Assembly (NCBI RefSeq): GCF_026017845.1
Contig: NZ_CP100416.1
Location: 8,029,757-8,093,756, forward strand
DNA: 64,000 nt
Origin: Amycolatopsis mediterranei
GTDB taxonomy: Bacteria; Actinomycetota; Actinomycetes; Mycobacteriales; Pseudonocardiaceae
Direction of reading: 5' to 3'
The notes below the pieces were generated by a model. It did no database searches. It saw only the letters and a program-made list of their open reading frames with translations, and had not been told where the DNA came from. Shown here one piece after another: positions 1 through 6,717 of the stretch (positions within the stretch are counted from its first letter, which is position 1; every line of letters starts with the position of its first letter). The position numbers were made by a program, and so were the translations under genes.

Positions 1-2
1 AA

Positions 3-62
3 GCGGCGGCCCGGGCGTGGGAGCTGACGACGGAGTTCCTGCGGCGGACCCTGCCGGCGTGA
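3..62 (+). CDS. C-terminal end of an upstream gene, possibly a hydrolase (partial)
   Basis: A frame open from the window edge reads AAARAWELTTEFLRRTLPA and stops with TGA at 60-62. The amphipathic end, with a W-E-x-T-x-x-F-L pattern, resembles the C-terminal helix of dienelactone hydrolase-like alpha/beta hydrolases, but only 19 residues are visible, so the family is a guess. The stop overlaps the GTG at 59-61 of the next gene (GTGA junction). This supports both the reading frame and translational coupling to the membrane-protein gene that follows. Confidence 0.4.
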   Translation, partial: AAARAWELTTEFLRRTLPA

Positions 63-600
63 AGGCGGCCGCGCTCTTCCGGGGCGCCGGTGAGCTGGTC
101 TTCCTCCTGCTGTGGTTCCTGCTTTTCGCGCGTCTCGACGCGGCGGTGGGCCAGGACTTCGCGGCCGCCGACGCTCATGTGCCCGGATGGTGCTATTGCT
201 GCTGTCACTGGGCGGCCTGTCGCACGGCGGCTGGCTCGACCCGGCCGGCCCCGCTAACCCGCTGCTCGGCGCCGTGGCCGTGGCGCTCGTCATCGTGCTG
301 ACCGGGCTGCGGGTCCGGACGGCCGCGAGCGCCGACGGCGTCTCGGTCCACTGTGGAGCGTTCAGCCGGCCACGCCACACCTACCGCCTGGACGAGAATC
401 GAGCGTGCCGAGGTGACCGACCTGCGGCCGTCACTGTGGCGCCTGTCCCTCGGCTTCTGGTGGACCCCACGCCACACCTGCTTCACGCTCCGGACCGGAC
501 CCGCCCTGCGCCTGACCTTGCGCACCGGCCGCAGCGTGACGATCACGGTCCCCGACCCCACGCCGCGGCCGCGATCGTCCACCAGGCGAAGTCCGGCTGA
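59..600 (+). pseudogene. small membrane protein gene with three single-base frameshifts
   Basis: No single frame is open, but joining frames gives a coherent ~180-residue protein. It starts at GTG 59 with a hydrophobic segment (GELVFLLLWFLLFARLD), shifts near 180 into a second hydrophobic segment (MVLLLLSLGG...VAVALVIVLTGL) followed by VSVHCGAFSRPRHTYRLD, shifts near 393 into RIERAEVTDLRPSLWR...LTLRTGRSVTITVPDP, and shifts near 557 into AAAAIVHQAKSG and a stop. The order of hydrophobic pair then beta-rich PH-like tail resembles small actinobacterial membrane proteins of unknown function. The three indels (one base lost, one gained, one lost) mean either a decayed gene or sequencing errors. 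The DinB gene below carries another such indel. Function not recognised. Confidence 0.55.
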
Positions 601-643
601 CACCGCGACGCGGCGTCGAGTGCGGAACGCCAGGACGACCGCG

Positions 644-2272
644 CTAGGACTCCTGCCTCGGGACGGGCGGATCCACCGGCCAAGGCGGCCCGGACGGCCG
701 GCGCGGCCAGGGCGGGTCCGGCGGCCAGGGTGGTCCCGGCAGCACGGCCGGGTGGCGCGCGCCGGCCCACCAGCCGGCCGCGGCGACCACCGGCAGGCAA
801 GCCGCGGCGAGGATCAGGCCGAGTTCGACCGCCGGGGCGTGCTCCTCCGGGTAACCCACCGTCCAGCCCAGCGTGGGCGCGACGTACGCCAGCCCGGTCA
901 GGACAGCGGCCACGACGACGACGGTCATGCGCGGCCGGTACAGGAGCGGCTGAGCCAGCACGAGACCGGCGCCGGTGCCGACCAGGCAGAGGGAAGCCAC
1001 CAGCCACGGCCCGGTCGACGTCCCGGAGTTCTCGATGAAGAACGCCACCGCGCCGAGGACCGGGAGACCCAGCACGATGAGCAGGACAAGGGGAACGACG
1101 GCGGTGAGGCCGCGGCCGAGCCGGGTGCGGACCCGGGCGGCCGCCAGCGTCGTCCCGATCAGCAGCGCGAGCACGGTGAGCAAGCCGGCGTATTCGACGT
1201 CGTCCCCGATCCACCGGCCGAAGGCGGTGAGCGGCGCCGGCCGGATGGCCAGCCCGGTTTCGGGGACCACGACCGGGATCCGGCGCCAGGCACCGTCGGC
1301 ACCGCGGACCACCAGCCCTTCCACCCCGTTGGCCACGAACACCTCGTGCCCGCCCGGGACGGCGCGGACGACGACTTCCACGCTGGACAGTTTGGGCAGG
1401 TTGACCACCCCGGCCGGAAACGGGTGCTGGCGTGAGATGAAATCCCACCGGGCGGCGGGTACCTCCCAGGCGGTGTGCCAGGTCCGGCCGGCGTCGGCCG
1501 ACTCGTCGACGCCGGGCGGGCGGCCACCGCTCGGCAGCAACCCGTGGTCGTCGAGATCGGCGGTACCGCGCACCCGGTAGCAGTGTGCGGCCACGTCGGG
1601 CACGCAGGCTTGGGCCTGCAGCTGCCGCTCCGGCGTCGGCCCCGTCGACGACCAGTTCGTCGGCGGCACATCCGACACGAACCTCCAACCGTCGACGCCC
1701 GAGGAGGAGCTGAAAGTCCCCCCGGCCGCCTCGATCACCACTTCCGCGCCCTCGCTCTGCACGGATTCGACCGCCGGCGTGTTGTCTTGGGCCGCCGACG
1801 TCGCGGTGATCGCCAGCACCGCGAACGGCACCGCGACGATCACCCGCACCCGGAACACCAGCTCCGCCGGCAGTGGCGGGGCCGCGGTCACCCGGCGCCA
1901 GGCCCACCAGGAAAGCCCCAGTGCGGGCAGCGCGATCAGGTCGGTCGGATCGGCCAGGACCACCGAAGGCCCGTTGACGACCGACCACGCCGCCGAAGCG
2001 ACGGCGGCGCCGGCCGTGGTCAGCTTGACGAATGCGAACGCGGCGCCCGTCACCGCCACCGCGGCCGGGGCGGCGAGCCGGCGGGCGAGGAACAGGCCGA
2101 GCAGCAGCCCGAGCACCGGCGGAGCCGCGATCAGCCCGGCCACGTCACTGAGCTTCCCGGTGACCAGGCCCGGCCACACCGGTTTGAGCAGGTGGTCGTT
2201 CAGCAGCAGTACCGTCGTGGCGCCGACGGTCAGCGGATGCGCCGCCCAGCGCAGGAAGACCCCAGTTCGCAT
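644..2272 (-). CDS. multi-pass membrane protein with an extracytoplasmic Asp-box segment
   Basis: The protein has 542 residues. About five hydrophobic segments lie in residues 15-165, followed by a soluble, probably extracytoplasmic stretch (about 165-345). That stretch contains SADAGRTW, a match to the Asp-box (S-x-D-x-G-x-T-W) of BNR/sialidase-like beta-propeller repeats. Four or five more hydrophobic segments follow, and then a Pro/Trp-rich tail with PPWP repeats. A single Asp-box is too little for a propeller enzyme, so no catalytic role is proposed. The ATG at 2272 has GGAGG about 8 nt upstream. The gene converges on the frameshifted membrane-protein gene and nothing links it functionally to the sigma factor upstream. 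Family not recognised. Confidence 0.75.
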   Translation of the reverse strand: MRTGVFLRWAAHPLTVGATTVLLLNDHLLKPVWPGLVTGKLSDVAGLIAAPPVLGLLLGLFLARRLAAPAAVAVTGAAFAFVKLTTAGAAVASAAWSVVNGPSVVLADPTDLIALPALGLSWWAWRRVTAAPPLPAELVFRVRVIVAVPFAVLAITATSAAQDNTPAVESVQSEGAEVVIEAAGGTFSSSSGVDGWRFVSDVPPTNWSSTGPTPERQLQAQACVPDVAAHCYRVRGTADLDDHGLLPSGGRPPGVDESADAGRTWHTAWEVPAARWDFISRQHPFPAGVVNLPKLSSVEVVVRAVPGGHEVFVANGVEGLVVRGADGAWRRIPVVVPETGLAIRPAPLTAFGRWIGDDVEYAGLLTVLALLIGTTLAAARVRTRLGRGLTAVVPLVLLIVLGLPVLGAVAFFIENSGTSTGPWLVASLCLVGTGAGLVLAQPLLYRPRMTVVVVAAVLTGLAYVAPTLGWTVGYPEEHAPAVELGLILAAACLPVVAAAGWWAGARHPAVLPGPPWPPDPPWPRRPSGPPWPVDPPVPRQES

Positions 2273-2357
2273 CTGGTACAGCCTCCGGTGCGGTGATCAC
2301 GACCACGACACGGCTCGGCCCCGGATCGGGTCGGGGTGCGGTGCGCCCGGTTCCCGG

Positions 2358-3581
2358 CTACCCCAGCTGATTCCGCCGGCGCGTCAAGTTCGCGATCTCG
2401 GCGGTGTTGCCCGCCAGCTCGATGGCTTTGCCGTACGCCGCGCGGGCCTCCGCGCTGCGGGCCAGCCGCCTGAGCAGGTCGGCGCGGGTCGCGTGGTAGG
2501 CGTGGTAGCCGGCCAGCTGCTCCTCGAGCCGGTCGACGGCCGCCAGTGCCACCTCCGGGCCGTCGAGCTCCGCCACCGCGATCGCCCGGTTGAGCGCCAC
2601 GACCGGCGACGCGTCGACGCGGACCAGCTGGTCGTAGAGCGCGACGACCTGTGACCAGTCCGTGTCGCGGATGTCGCGGGCGGACGTGTGCACGGCGTTG
2701 ATCGCCGCGAGGATCTGGTAGCGGCCCGGCGCCACCCCGGCGGCGAGGCGCTCGCGCACCAGGCGGTGCCCCTCGGCGATCAGCGCCGCGTCCCAAGTTC
2801 CGCGGTCCTGCTCGCCGAGCGCGACCAGCTCGCCCGCCGAAACCCGGGCCGCGCGGCGGGCCTCGATGAGCAGCATCAGCGCCAGCAGCCCGGTCACCTC
2901 GCCGTCGTCCGGGAGGAGAGCGTGGATCAGGCGGGTGAGCCGGATCGCCTCGGCGGTCAATTCCTGCCGGATCGGGTCGGTGCCGGGGCCGGTCGCCAGG
3001 TAGCCCTCGTTGAAGACGAGGAAAAGGACGGTGAGCACCCCCGACACGCGGGCCGGGAGGTCCTCGGCGGACGGCACGCGGTAGGGGATGCGAGCGGCCT
3101 TGATCTTGGCCTTCGCGCGGGTGATCCGCTGCTCCAAAGCGGACTCCCGCACCAAGAAGGCGCGGGCGATTTCGGGCACGGTCAGGCCGCCGACCATGCG
3201 CAGCGTCAGCGCCACCCGGGCCTGGGTCGCCAGCGCCGGGTGACAGCACGTGAAGATCAGCCGCAGCCGGTCGTCGTCGATGGCGCCGGACGGCTCGGAC
3301 GGGGTGTCGTCGTACACCATCCGGGCCTCCTGGTGCTTGTCGTCGCGCTTGTTCTCGCGCCGGATCCGGTCGATGGCCTTGCGGTTCGCGGTGGTGGTCA
3401 GCCAGGCACCGGGGTTCGGGGGAACGCCGTCGGCCGGCCACCGCTCGACGGCGATCGCGAACGCTTCGGCGGCGGCCTCCTCGGCGAGGTCGAGGTCGCC
3501 GAACCGCCTGGTCAGCGCGGCCACCACCCGGGCCCACTCCGCGCGGTGCACCCGGGTCACCGCCTGCTCGACGTCGCTCAC
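2358..3581 (-). CDS. ECF RNA polymerase sigma factor, ECF42-like with TPR-type C-terminus
   Basis: This sigma factor of 407 residues would direct RNA polymerase to a small regulon. Region 2 is near the N-terminus (FGDLDLAEEAAAEAFAIAVERWP, NPGAWLTTTANRKAIDRIRR). Region 4 follows (LTLRMVGGLTVPEIARAFLV...LEQRITRAKAKI). After that comes a ~200-residue helical extension with the DUF6596-like FNEGY and TPR-like repeats ending in AEARAAYGKAIELAGN. Long TPR-bearing ECFs next to DGPF/YCII proteins are typical of group ECF42, which has no classical anti-sigma. The GTG start at 3581 overlaps the stop of the YCII gene (GTGA), so the pair is co-translated. In-frame codons further upstream only read through the YCII gene, so they were not used. 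Confidence 0.9.
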   Translation of the reverse strand: MSDVEQAVTRVHRAEWARVVAALTRRFGDLDLAEEAAAEAFAIAVERWPADGVPPNPGAWLTTTANRKAIDRIRRENKRDDKHQEARMVYDDTPSEPSGAIDDDRLRLIFTCCHPALATQARVALTLRMVGGLTVPEIARAFLVRESALEQRITRAKAKIKAARIPYRVPSAEDLPARVSGVLTVLFLVFNEGYLATGPGTDPIRQELTAEAIRLTRLIHALLPDDGEVTGLLALMLLIEARRAARVSAGELVALGEQDRGTWDAALIAEGHRLVRERLAAGVAPGRYQILAAINAVHTSARDIRDTDWSQVVALYDQLVRVDASPVVALNRAIAVAELDGPEVALAAVDRLEEQLAGYHAYHATRADLLRRLARSAEARAAYGKAIELAGNTAEIANLTRRRNQLG

Positions 3582-3901
3582 CGGAACGGTCGCACCTCGA
3601 TCTTCCGGTCGCAGACCTTCGACGCCTCGGCGGCGAGCTTGAGCGCCACGTCGAGGTCGGGGACGTCCCACACCCAGAAGCCGGCGAGGTACTCCTTCGA
3701 CTCCACGAACGGCCCGTCGCTGATCACCGCCTGCTCGCCCCGGTGGTCGACGACGGTGGCCGCGTCGGTGTCCGCGAGGCCGCCCGCGAAGACCCAGTAG
3801 CCCTCGGCGATCAGCCGGTCGTTGAACTCGCTGATGGCGGGCTGCCGGTCCGTGCTGCCGGGGTTGCTCTTGTCGTCGATCACGGAAACCAGGTACTGCA
3901 T
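3578..3901 (-). CDS. YCII/DGPF-domain protein, partner of the ECF sigma factor
   Basis: A 107-residue ferredoxin-like alpha/beta protein starting MQYLVSVIDDK. It contains the family hallmark DGPFVESKEYLAGFWVWDVPDLDVALKLAAEA and ends in EVRPFR. Family members are small, often dimeric proteins of uncertain biochemistry that are consistently encoded beside ECF42 sigma factors and are thought to be their main targets. ATG 3901 was chosen over an in-frame ATG at 3979 because it has a good AGAGAGGA ribosome site and the longer version would run through the promoter-like element at 3952-3978. The product may act as sensor or effector of the sigma system; that is inference. Confidence 0.87.
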   Translation of the reverse strand: MQYLVSVIDDKSNPGSTDRQPAISEFNDRLIAEGYWVFAGGLADTDAATVVDHRGEQAVISDGPFVESKEYLAGFWVWDVPDLDVALKLAAEASKVCDRKIEVRPFR

Positions 3902-3951
3902 CCGGAAATCCTCTCTGGGCGGCCACCCCTCGTGGGTGGCTTCATCTCCGC

Positions 3952-3978
3952 TACGAACGCCGCCGGCCCGATCCGACA
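3952..3978 (-). promoter_or_regulatory. candidate ECF-type promoter of the YCII-sigma operon
   Basis: Read on the minus strand, TGTCGG (3978-3973) is followed after 17 nt by CGTA (3955-3952), about 50 nt before the YCII start. ECF42 promoters are described with a TGTCGA-like -35 element, so this could be an autoregulated promoter. The match is by eye, and the -10 element is only four bases. Confidence 0.45.
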
Positions 3979-4015
3979 ACCTCGCCCGGATTATTTTCGA
4001 GGGTTACGGTGCCTC

Positions 4016-4270
4016 GTGGAACACGACGCGCGACGGCGGCACGCTGCGTCCTTCGGCACGGCGGCGGCCGACTACGCCGAGCACCGCCCGGACTACTCGC
4101 CGGCCGCGGTGCGGTGGGCCCTCGAGGCGGCATCCGGTCCGCGGGTGCTGGACCTGGGGGCCGGGAACGCGCTGCGCTGGTTCGACCTGGCCGTCGCGCA
4201 CCTCGCGGACGTGCGCGACGAGTTCGTCCTCCCGCTGCTGACCGGCGTCCTGCGCGTCCGGAGGCCGTAA
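4016..4270 (+). pseudogene. internally deleted class I SAM-dependent methyltransferase remnant
   Basis: An 84-codon open frame starts at GTG 4016. Residues ~8-45 match the N-terminus of small type-11 methyltransferases (RHAASFGTAAADYAEHRPDY, then the SAM motif I RVLDLGAGN). Immediately after motif I the sequence jumps to what looks like the family's C-terminus (RWFDLAVAHLADVRDEFVLPLLTGVLRVRR). The normal protein is about 240-260 residues, so roughly 160-180 codons appear to have been lost in frame. The SAM pocket is incomplete and the product is presumably inactive. A similar in-frame internal loss is seen in the RidA remnant at 11.8 kb. Confidence 0.6.
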
Positions 4271-4324
4271 CCGCCACAACGGCCTAGGCTGAGTCCGACC
4301 CGGACACCGACGCGGAGGATCGCC

Positions 4325-4786
4325 ATGCCCCACACCGTGGACTTCGAGACCGTATCGACGGCCGGCCTGGAGTCGTCGCCGGTTGCGGACGCGCTCGCCG
4401 GGTTGCGGGCCAACGAGGCGCGGTACTTCAAGAACAAGTACGACCACGTCTTCACGGTCGAGCCCGCCGGCGACGTCCAGCCCACCATCGACTGGGTGCA
4501 CCGCATCCTCGAGGAGGAGCGCGGCATCGTCATCGGCTCGCGCCCGCTCGAGGCGACCGCGTTCCAGGTCGAGAACATCCGGTGGACGTACGTGTTCTAC
4601 GAGAACGGCCTGTCGATCAACGTCCTGTACACCGTGGACGACGGCGGGAAGCGGGCGGTCGGGTTCAAGCTCTCCGACGGCATGGAGATCCCCGAAGAAC
4701 TGTCGTCGTTCAAGTTCGCCCGCCAGAAGTCGAAGCTGGCCGGCACCATCCGCGGCTCCTACTTCGTCATCAAGAACGAATACTGA
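4325..4786 (+). CDS. conserved hypothetical protein, 153 residues
   Basis: The protein is soluble, with no signal peptide or membrane segment. It starts MPHTVDFETVST, has a basic aromatic patch (RYFKNKYDHVF) near residue 35, a predicted helix WVHRILEEERGIVIGSRPLEA, a beta-rich middle (RWTYVFYENGLSINVLYTVDD), and ends KLAGTIRGSYFVIKNEY. I do not recognise the family. GCGGAGGA sits 9 nt before the ATG, and the actinobacterial codon bias makes it a convincing gene. It stands alone between a methyltransferase remnant and the convergent GNAT-infA operon. No function is proposed. Confidence 0.75.
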   Translation: MPHTVDFETVSTAGLESSPVADALAGLRANEARYFKNKYDHVFTVEPAGDVQPTIDWVHRILEEERGIVIGSRPLEATAFQVENIRWTYVFYENGLSINVLYTVDDGGKRAVGFKLSDGMEIPEELSSFKFARQKSKLAGTIRGSYFVIKNEY

Positions 4787-4872
4787 CCCTTCACCGGCGA
4801 GGCCCAGCCGCGGCCCCAGCGCGGGGTGATGGCCGGGTTCGTCTCCACGCCTCGAGAAACCTCCGCCGGGAA

Positions 4873-4906
4873 CGCCGTCGCCAGGCCTGGAGACCCGGCG
4901 ACGGCG
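4873..4906. terminator. 10-bp perfect hairpin between convergent genes
   Basis: CGCCGTCGCC (4873-4882) and GGCGACGGCG (4897-4906) are exact complements around a 14-nt loop. The hairpin lies between the 153-residue hypothetical gene (plus) and infA (minus), 9 nt from the infA stop. It has no T tract, which is usual for actinobacterial bidirectional terminators. Confidence 0.6.
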
Positions 4907-4914
4907 GCCACGCA

Positions 4915-5136
4915 CTACGTCCGGTAGCGGAACAGGATCCGTCCCCGGTTCAGGTCGTACGGGCTCAGCTCCACCAGGACCCGGTCGAACGGGAGGATCT
5001 TGATGTAGTTCTTCCGGATCTTCCCGCTGATGTGCGCGAGGACCTTGTGCCCGTTTTCCAGCTCCACCCGGAACGTCGCGTTCCGCAGGCACTCGACGAC
5101 CGTGCCCTCGACTTCGATGCCAGCCGTGTTCGCCAT
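4915..5136 (-). CDS. infA: translation initiation factor IF-1, probable paralogue
   Basis: The 73-residue product is a single S1/OB-fold protein of full IF-1 length (MANTAGIEVEGTVVECLRNA...HISGKIRKNYIKILPFDRVLVELSPYDLNRGRILFRYRT). IF-1 binds the 30S A site and cooperates with IF-2 and IF-3. The housekeeping infA of actinobacteria normally sits upstream of rpmJ-rpsM-rpsK. Here it is instead the second gene behind a GNAT acetyltransferase, so it is probably an accessory copy; that is inference, since the other locus is not in view. Its ATG overlaps the GNAT stop by one base (TGATG), so it depends on translation of the acetyltransferase and thus on the leader described at 5835-5936. Confidence 0.93.
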   Translation of the reverse strand: MANTAGIEVEGTVVECLRNATFRVELENGHKVLAHISGKIRKNYIKILPFDRVLVELSPYDLNRGRILFRYRT

Positions 5137-5834
5137 CAGCGCAGCACCAGCTCGACGTTGCCGCCCACCCGGCGGGCTCCGGCGCCCTCGACCAACGCGA
5201 CGGCCGCCGGGTTCGCTTCGCTCACTTCGGCCGTGGCCGCCTGGACTCCCTTGCGGTGCAACACATCCAGCACGTGGGTCAGCAACGCGCGGCCGATCCC
5301 GGCCCGCTGCCGGTTCGCGCGGACCGCGAGCAGGCCGATCCGCGGCTGCCGCGGCACCGCCGCCAGCCTGAGCAGGCCCACGTAACCGTCCTCGGCCGCG
5401 GCCACCGTGTACTTCGTGAGGTCCAGAACATCCGGACGGGGAAGGATCTCGGCCGGCATCTCCGGCCAGCCCACCGTCGCCGAGACTTCGGCGCGGATCG
5501 CGTCGTCGAGCGAGCGCAGGGCCGGCTCGTCGGACGGCGGCCCGATCGTCACCCCCGGGACATCGGGAACCGTGCCCGGTGCCGTGGGGACGACGTACTC
5601 CCACTCACGGCGTCGCGGGGTGAAACCGGCCGATTCCCAGCAGGACCGGAGCTCGGTGTCGGCTTCGTCGACCACTGTGTACAGCGGCCTCGGCAGTTTC
5701 GGCAGCATGTCGGCCGCGAGCAGCGCGAAGTCCGCCTGGTCCCACGTGTCGATGCTGAGGAAGAGGCGTCCGTCCGGTCGCCGGAACGCTTCCCCGCGGC
5801 CGGCGACGTCCGGCCGTTGGTGCAGATAATCCAT
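5136..5834 (-). CDS. GNAT family N-acetyltransferase coupled to IF-1
   Basis: The 232-residue protein has an N-terminal half (FLSIDTWDQADFALLAADMLPKL...) resembling a degenerate GNAT fold and a C-terminal catalytic-type GNAT domain. The latter has acetyl-CoA motif A (IGLLAVRANRQRAGIGRALLTHVLDVL, with Q/R-x-x-G-I-G) followed by AEVSEANPAAVALVEGAGARRVG. The substrate cannot be read from sequence. Antibiotics, ribosomal proteins and small amines are all possible for this superfamily. It is co-transcribed and translationally coupled with infA. Its ribosome site (GAAAGG) lies in the 3' arm of a hairpin, so expression is probably conditional. The ATG at 5834 follows directly after the hairpin. Confidence 0.85.
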   Translation of the reverse strand: MDYLHQRPDVAGRGEAFRRPDGRLFLSIDTWDQADFALLAADMLPKLPRPLYTVVDEADTELRSCWESAGFTPRRREWEYVVPTAPGTVPDVPGVTIGPPSDEPALRSLDDAIRAEVSATVGWPEMPAEILPRPDVLDLTKYTVAAAEDGYVGLLRLAAVPRQPRIGLLAVRANRQRAGIGRALLTHVLDVLHRKGVQAATAEVSEANPAAVALVEGAGARRVGGNVELVLR

Positions 5835-5878
5835 GGTGTCGCCTTTCGGGAGACGGTCGAAGCGCTCCCGGCGACACC
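5835..5878 (-). promoter_or_regulatory. hairpin sequestering the GNAT ribosome-binding site (candidate translational attenuator)
   Basis: In mRNA sense the outer stem is GGTGTCGCC (5878-5870) with GGCGACACC (5843-5835), 9 perfect pairs. The inner stem GGGAG (5869-5865) with CTCCC (5852-5848) is separated from it by a GAAA bulge on the 3' side. The bulge and stem contain the only purine-rich ribosome site of the GNAT gene, whose ATG follows at once (5834). The 5' arm begins 4 nt after the stop of the leader ORF, so a ribosome stalled near the end of that ORF would cover the 5' arm and free the start site. Confidence 0.65.
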
Positions 5879-5882
5879 TGCG

Positions 5883-5936
5883 TCAGCCGCCCGCCCGTGA
5901 CGACGAGGGGGAGCACCCACTGCGTACAACGTTCAC
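5883..5936 (-). CDS. 17-residue leader peptide upstream of GNAT-infA
   Basis: GTG at 5936 opens MNVVRSGCSPSSSRAGG and stops with TGA at 5885-5883. It is preceded at 7-nt spacing by AGGAGGTGA, a full complement of the 16S rRNA 3' end and by far the best ribosome site in this part of the window. That argues the tiny ORF is really translated. It lies between a weak -10-like TAGCTT (5979-5974) and the RBS-masking hairpin. Size and placement are those of leader peptides controlling erm- and cat-type genes. The codon at which stalling would occur cannot be told; the run of Ser codons and the single Cys are candidates. Confidence 0.6.
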   Translation of the reverse strand: MNVVRSGCSPSSSRAGG

Positions 5937-6070
5937 GGGTCTCACCTCCTCGGGCCGGGTCACGGTCGAGGGCAAGCTATCAGCCCCGCGAGCGTCCCGC
6001 CCACTCCTTTTCCGGAGCCGGCCGCGCAGACCGGTCAGGAATCGAGAAGCGCCGGTCAGCGGCCCGGACC

Positions 6071-6076
6071 TAGCGT
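6071..6076 (+). promoter_or_regulatory. -10 element TAGCGT, leaderless start of the VOC gene
   Basis: TAGCGT ends exactly 7 nt before the ATG at 6084 and no ribosome site intervenes, so transcription should begin at or next to the A of ATG. The same geometry recurs at several genes in the window (8156, 10647, 40470, 60771 and others). Confidence 0.6.
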
Positions 6077-6083
6077 TACCGGC

Positions 6084-6710
6084 ATGACGAACATCGAAAC
6101 CATCACCCTCGAAGTTGCCGACACCGCCGCCGCCGAGCGCTTCTACGCCGATGCCTTCGGGCTCACCACCCAGCTGCGGTTCCGGGTCTCGGACGCGCCG
6201 AGCGACGGCTTCCGCGGGTACACCCTCTCCGTCACCGTGCCGCAGCCCGCCGACGTCGACTCCCTGATCGAGACCGCCCTGAAGGCCGGGGCCACGACGA
6301 TCAAGCCCGCCACCAAGTCCATGTGGGGCTACGGCGGCACCGTCCGGGCGCCGGACGGGGCGATCTGGAAGGTCGCGACCTCCGCCAAGAAGAACACCGG
6401 CCCGGCCACCCGCAAGATCGACTCCGTCGTGCTCCTGCTGGGCGCCGGCGATGTGGCCGCCAGCAAGAAGTTCTACGTCGGCCACGGCCTGACCGTCGGG
6501 AAGAGCTTCGGCAAGATGTACGTCGAGTTCGACGCGGGCGATAGCCCCGTCAAGCTCGCGCTCTACCGCCGCAAGGCGCTCGCGAAGGACGCCGGCGTCG
6601 CCCCCGAGGGCAGCGGCTCGCACCGGATCGCCGTCGGCGGCGCGGCCGCGGCGTTCACCGACCCGGACGGGTTCGCCTGGGAGACCACCGCTTCGGCGAG
6701 CCTCTCCTGA
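6084..6710 (+). CDS. VOC superfamily (glyoxalase/bleomycin-resistance-like) protein, two domains
   Basis: The 208-residue protein has two betaalphabetabetabeta modules. The first is residues ~1-110 (TITLEVADTAAAERFYADAFGL...VRAPDGAIWKVAT). The second is ~115-208 (DSVVLLLGAGDVAASKKFYVGHGLTVGKSFGKMYVEFDAG...FTDPDGFAWETTAS). Tandem VOC domains form one metal or ligand site. The acidic end-of-domain residues are partly replaced (PDGAIWKV, PDGFAWET), so it could be an enzyme or a binding/resistance protein. It is transcribed divergently from GNAT-infA and convergently with the MocR gene. The start is fixed by the leaderless promoter. Confidence 0.88.
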   Translation: MTNIETITLEVADTAAAERFYADAFGLTTQLRFRVSDAPSDGFRGYTLSVTVPQPADVDSLIETALKAGATTIKPATKSMWGYGGTVRAPDGAIWKVATSAKKNTGPATRKIDSVVLLLGAGDVAASKKFYVGHGLTVGKSFGKMYVEFDAGDSPVKLALYRRKALAKDAGVAPEGSGSHRIAVGGAAAAFTDPDGFAWETTASASLS

Positions 6711-6717
6711 GCACTGC

